Part shown: piece after piece, positions 22,866-24,503 of the stretch
Position numbering within the stretch: position 1 is the stretch's first letter
Layout of the letters: each line of letters opens with the position of its first letter
Assembly: GCA_014379065.1 (NCBI GenBank)
Contig: JACMMM010000328.1
Span: forward strand, 1 to 24,503
Reading direction: 5' to 3'
Length of the DNA: 24,503 nucleotides
Source: Saprospiraceae bacterium
GTDB taxonomy: Bacteria; Bacteroidota; Bacteroidia; Chitinophagales; Saprospiraceae
Made by a program: the position numbers and the translations under genes
Notes under the pieces: model-generated
Told to the model about the DNA's origin: nothing
The model's database searches: none
What the model saw: only the letters and a program-made list of their open reading frames with translations

Positions 22866-23276
22866 TCAAAAACCTGCCAATTCACGCCGTAATATGATTC
22901 GTTCAGGAGTGTTAAACATTAATATTCTAACCGTAGCCTCTCCGATGGGAGTGAGTGCCGAAATAAGACCATCAATTTCTTCAAAGTGATCCTCCCATTT
23001 TTCAACCCTAGGGTGAAAAAGCGGTGTAAAATGGCGTTCAGGAGGATGGAGAAAAGTGCCAATATTGGCTCCTTTGTTATAGTTGCAATCAGGACATGTA
23101 AATGCAAGGTTGCTCTCTATTGTTAACCCGCCATGTTTTAGGCTAATAATATGATCAAGATGGAATGTATATTCAACATCTTCTTGCCGAATTCGGCAAT
23201 ACTCGCAGCGATTCCCAGCGCGATGGTCTATTTCTATCCTGAGAAATTCAGAGAATATAAATTTACGCTTGGACAT
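22866..23276 (-). CDS. HNH endonuclease family protein
   Basis: 136 residues. The HNH fold is clear: zinc-type cysteines Cys24 and Cys27 (NRCEYCRI), the catalytic core FHLDHIISLKHGG (Asp41-His42), then ESNLAFTCPDCNYNKG with Asn56 and Cys61/Cys64. The family cleaves DNA or RNA with a metal ion; this version has no extra DNA-recognition domain. The C-terminal half (about 75-136) is basic and ends RIILRRELAGF. Its start codon lies inside the end of the upstream small gene (14-base overlap), so the two are translated together. The coding sequence looks richer in A/T than the neighbouring genes, which may indicate transfer. HNH pairs of this kind recur in Bacteroidota and cyanobacteria; a defence or toxin role is possible but not shown. 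Confidence 0.88.
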   Translation of the reverse strand: MSKRKFIFSEFLRIEIDHRAGNRCEYCRIRQEDVEYTFHLDHIISLKHGGLTIESNLAFTCPDCNYNKGANIGTFLHPPERHFTPLFHPRVEKWEDHFEEIDGLISALTPIGEATVRILMFNTPERIILRRELAGF

Positions 23277-23520
23277 GGCAATCTGGCGATAACATACGGC
23301 GTGCTCTCGCTTTAGCGAGGCTTATTATGTTGTTGATGACCAAGTGGTGTTCTACTTCGCGCCGTTCTACTTCCGTCAGTTCATTGGCTTGTTGTTTTTC
23401 TAGCAGTTCATTCAGCCTGACTTTCATGCCATCAGAAATCTTGTACGATAGAACCTTTTCGGCCGATAGGTTCGCCAAAAGCTCTGCTATTTCGTCGTAT
23501 ATGGTGATTTGTGCAACCAT
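23263..23520 (-). CDS. Small helical partner protein of the HNH endonuclease
   Basis: 85 residues from the ATG at 23518-23520. Starts at 23532 and 23574 are also open, but the promoter at 23541-23570 predicts transcription from about 23535, which excludes 23574 and leaves almost no leader for 23532. The sequence begins MVAQITIYDEIAELLANLSA and is predicted helical throughout, with a charged centre (LLEKQQANELTEVERREVEHH) and a basic end (SLAKARARRM). It resembles small proteins I recall being encoded before HNH nucleases in Bacteroidota and cyanobacteria; function not known to me. The 14-base overlap with the nuclease start suggests a stoichiometric partner, for instance an antitoxin-like inhibitor or recruitment factor. 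That role is inference. Confidence 0.78.
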   Translation of the reverse strand: MVAQITIYDEIAELLANLSAEKVLSYKISDGMKVRLNELLEKQQANELTEVERREVEHHLVINNIISLAKARARRMLSPDCHVQA

Positions 23521-23540
23521 AGTTTTATTCATTAAGGATT

Positions 23541-23570
23541 CAAAGGTAAAGATTTTTGACGGTATTACAA
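23541..23570 (-). promoter_or_regulatory. Putative promoter TTG-N19-TACCTTTG for the HNH module
   Basis: On the minus strand TTG (complement of 23568-23570) and TACCTTTG (complement of 23541-23548) are 19 bases apart, an exact consensus fit. It lies between the glycosyltransferase stop and the small gene, so the HNH pair can be transcribed independently, with a start near 23535. Confidence 0.65.
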
Positions 23571-24503
23571 TCAAATAGATTTGTTTTCGAGCTCCCCTAC
23601 CAACTTCCTCGCTACCACCTCATTATCAAAATGATGCCCACAAAATACCCGAGCCCTTGCCCCTAGCGTCGCAAGGTTTTCTCCTTCGGAATAGCACCAT
23701 CGCACCGCTTCCAACCATCCGTCTGGCTGTTCTGCCAAAAGGCATTCCCGGCGATCGGCGGCTTCGATGCCTTCCATTCCCAGCCGAGTCGAGAGCACTA
23801 CTTTCCCCAGCGCCATACCTTCCAAAATCTTTGCCCGCATGCCACCGCCCGAAAGGAGCGGTACCACCATCACGGAATGTTGATTTAAAAAAACTGCGGC
23901 ACTCGGCACTTCGCCATGGAAGGTGACACGTTCCATTTCCAATTCGCGCAGCCAACGCGGGGCGGTGCGGCCCGCAATATGAAACGTGAGTTCCGGAAAA
24001 TTCGGCGCCAGCAAGGGCCGCCAAACCGTGTCGAGAAACCAACGCAGACCCTCTTGATTGGGCATCCAATCGAGCGATCCGATAAAGGAAAGGCTGAGCG
24101 GTCGGCGAAAACTCAAGGGGTCAGGATGGTAGTCGCGACAATCGAGGCCAATGGGGCAGACGGTGGCAGGTTGGCGTAACCCTAGATTTCTGAACTGTTC
24201 GACGTCGCGTTGACTGATGCCTACCACAAGATCGCAATGATTGATCTGCTCCAGTTCGTAGGCTTTTAGCCGGGGTGTTATGTTTCGTAAATACCACCGC
24301 TTCAAAGGGCTGGCATTGTCAGCTACGCGCTCCCAAATTTCGTGTTCTACATTATGCGTCCGAAGCACCGCCTTTGCTAATGGCGCATGTTCACGGATAA
24401 CGTGCAGGTAAGGTGCCAGAAAAACGGATTCGAGTTGCACCACGTCAAAAGCATTGGTTTTCAAGAGTTCCGCTAGTTTTTCGGCGAATGCCGTGTTTTC
24501 AAA
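23571..24503 (-). CDS. Glycosyltransferase, GT4 family (group 1), 5'-truncated by the window edge
   Basis: 311 residues are visible; the frame stays open to base 24503, so the true start is outside. The TTG at 24464 is not a credible start because coding sequence continues upstream of it. The protein has the two-domain GT-B layout: VLRTHNVEHEIWERVAD and NHCDLVVGISQRDVEQF in the N-terminal domain, the linker VCPIGLDC, then the C-terminal Rossmann domain with LSFIGSLDWMPNQEG, FHIAGR, VTFHGEV, the donor-binding MVVPLLSGGGMRAKILEGMA with its conserved Glu, and LGMEGIEA. Such enzymes transfer a nucleotide-sugar residue to a growing polysaccharide, lipid carrier or glycoprotein. Acceptor and sugar cannot be read. 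No other polysaccharide genes are in the window on this side. Confidence 0.9.
   Translation of the reverse strand, partial: FENTAFAEKLAELLKTNAFDVVQLESVFLAPYLHVIREHAPLAKAVLRTHNVEHEIWERVADNASPLKRWYLRNITPRLKAYELEQINHCDLVVGISQRDVEQFRNLGLRQPATVCPIGLDCRDYHPDPLSFRRPLSLSFIGSLDWMPNQEGLRWFLDTVWRPLLAPNFPELTFHIAGRTAPRWLRELEMERVTFHGEVPSAAVFLNQHSVMVVPLLSGGGMRAKILEGMALGKVVLSTRLGMEGIEAADRRECLLAEQPDGWLEAVRWCYSEGENLATLGARARVFCGHHFDNEVVARKLVGELENKSI

Overview
The window looks like chromosomal DNA from a Bacteroidota bacterium, most likely of the Saprospiria type. Two secreted proteins carry type IX secretion (T9SS) C-terminal sorting domains: type A at 14-2356 and the gliding-motility-associated type B at 20944-22797. 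Several putative promoters fit the Bacteroidota pattern TTG/TTTG-N18-21-TAnnTTTG. Start codons mostly lack a Shine-Dalgarno sequence, and many proteins begin with a signal peptide ending in AQ. I see no rRNA, tRNA, CRISPR array, prophage or complete insertion sequence.

Layout. 14-5173: a modular T9SS exoprotein (PKD, Kazal, dockerin-like and cohesin-like modules), an unrecognised helical cytoplasmic protein, and a PagL-type outer-membrane acyloxyacyl hydrolase. 5435-10093: minus-strand genes for an exported caspase/formylglycine-generating-enzyme-fold fusion, a DUF4129 membrane protein and a double-length SpoIIM-type membrane protein. 10386-13298: a low-complexity secreted Tyr/Asn/Trp then Arg/Ser-rich protein, an intrinsic terminator, and an OmpP1/FadL-like outer-membrane protein. 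13299-13952: the only long gene-free stretch. It holds two promoter matches, three terminator-like hairpins and two foldable segments that may be RNAs. 13953-16733: a GH1 glycosidase, an M50-like membrane metalloprotease, and mazG on the other strand. 16997-20822: a tightly coupled three-gene operon of multi-PAS HATPase sensor, stand-alone receiver and three-TM membrane protein. 20944-24503: a T9SS type B exoprotein, a two-gene HNH nuclease module, and a GT4 glycosyltransferase cut by the window edge.

Three things stand out. (1) The sensor/receiver/membrane-protein operon has its own promoter, has no DNA-binding output, and its kinase lacks a recognisable phospho-acceptor motif; it looks like a self-contained signalling system. 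(2) The 13.3-13.95 kb interval has promoters, terminators and a three-way-junction fold whose terminator sits about 80 nt before the GH1 start codon, as in an attenuator or a free small RNA. (3) Five long, nearly perfect inverted repeats of unrelated sequence (7175-7325, 8151-8182, 15136-15170, 15863-15952, 20836-20909) all lie just after stop codons and have no U-tract.

All functional calls are from reading the translated sequence and remembered family features. No database search was run.
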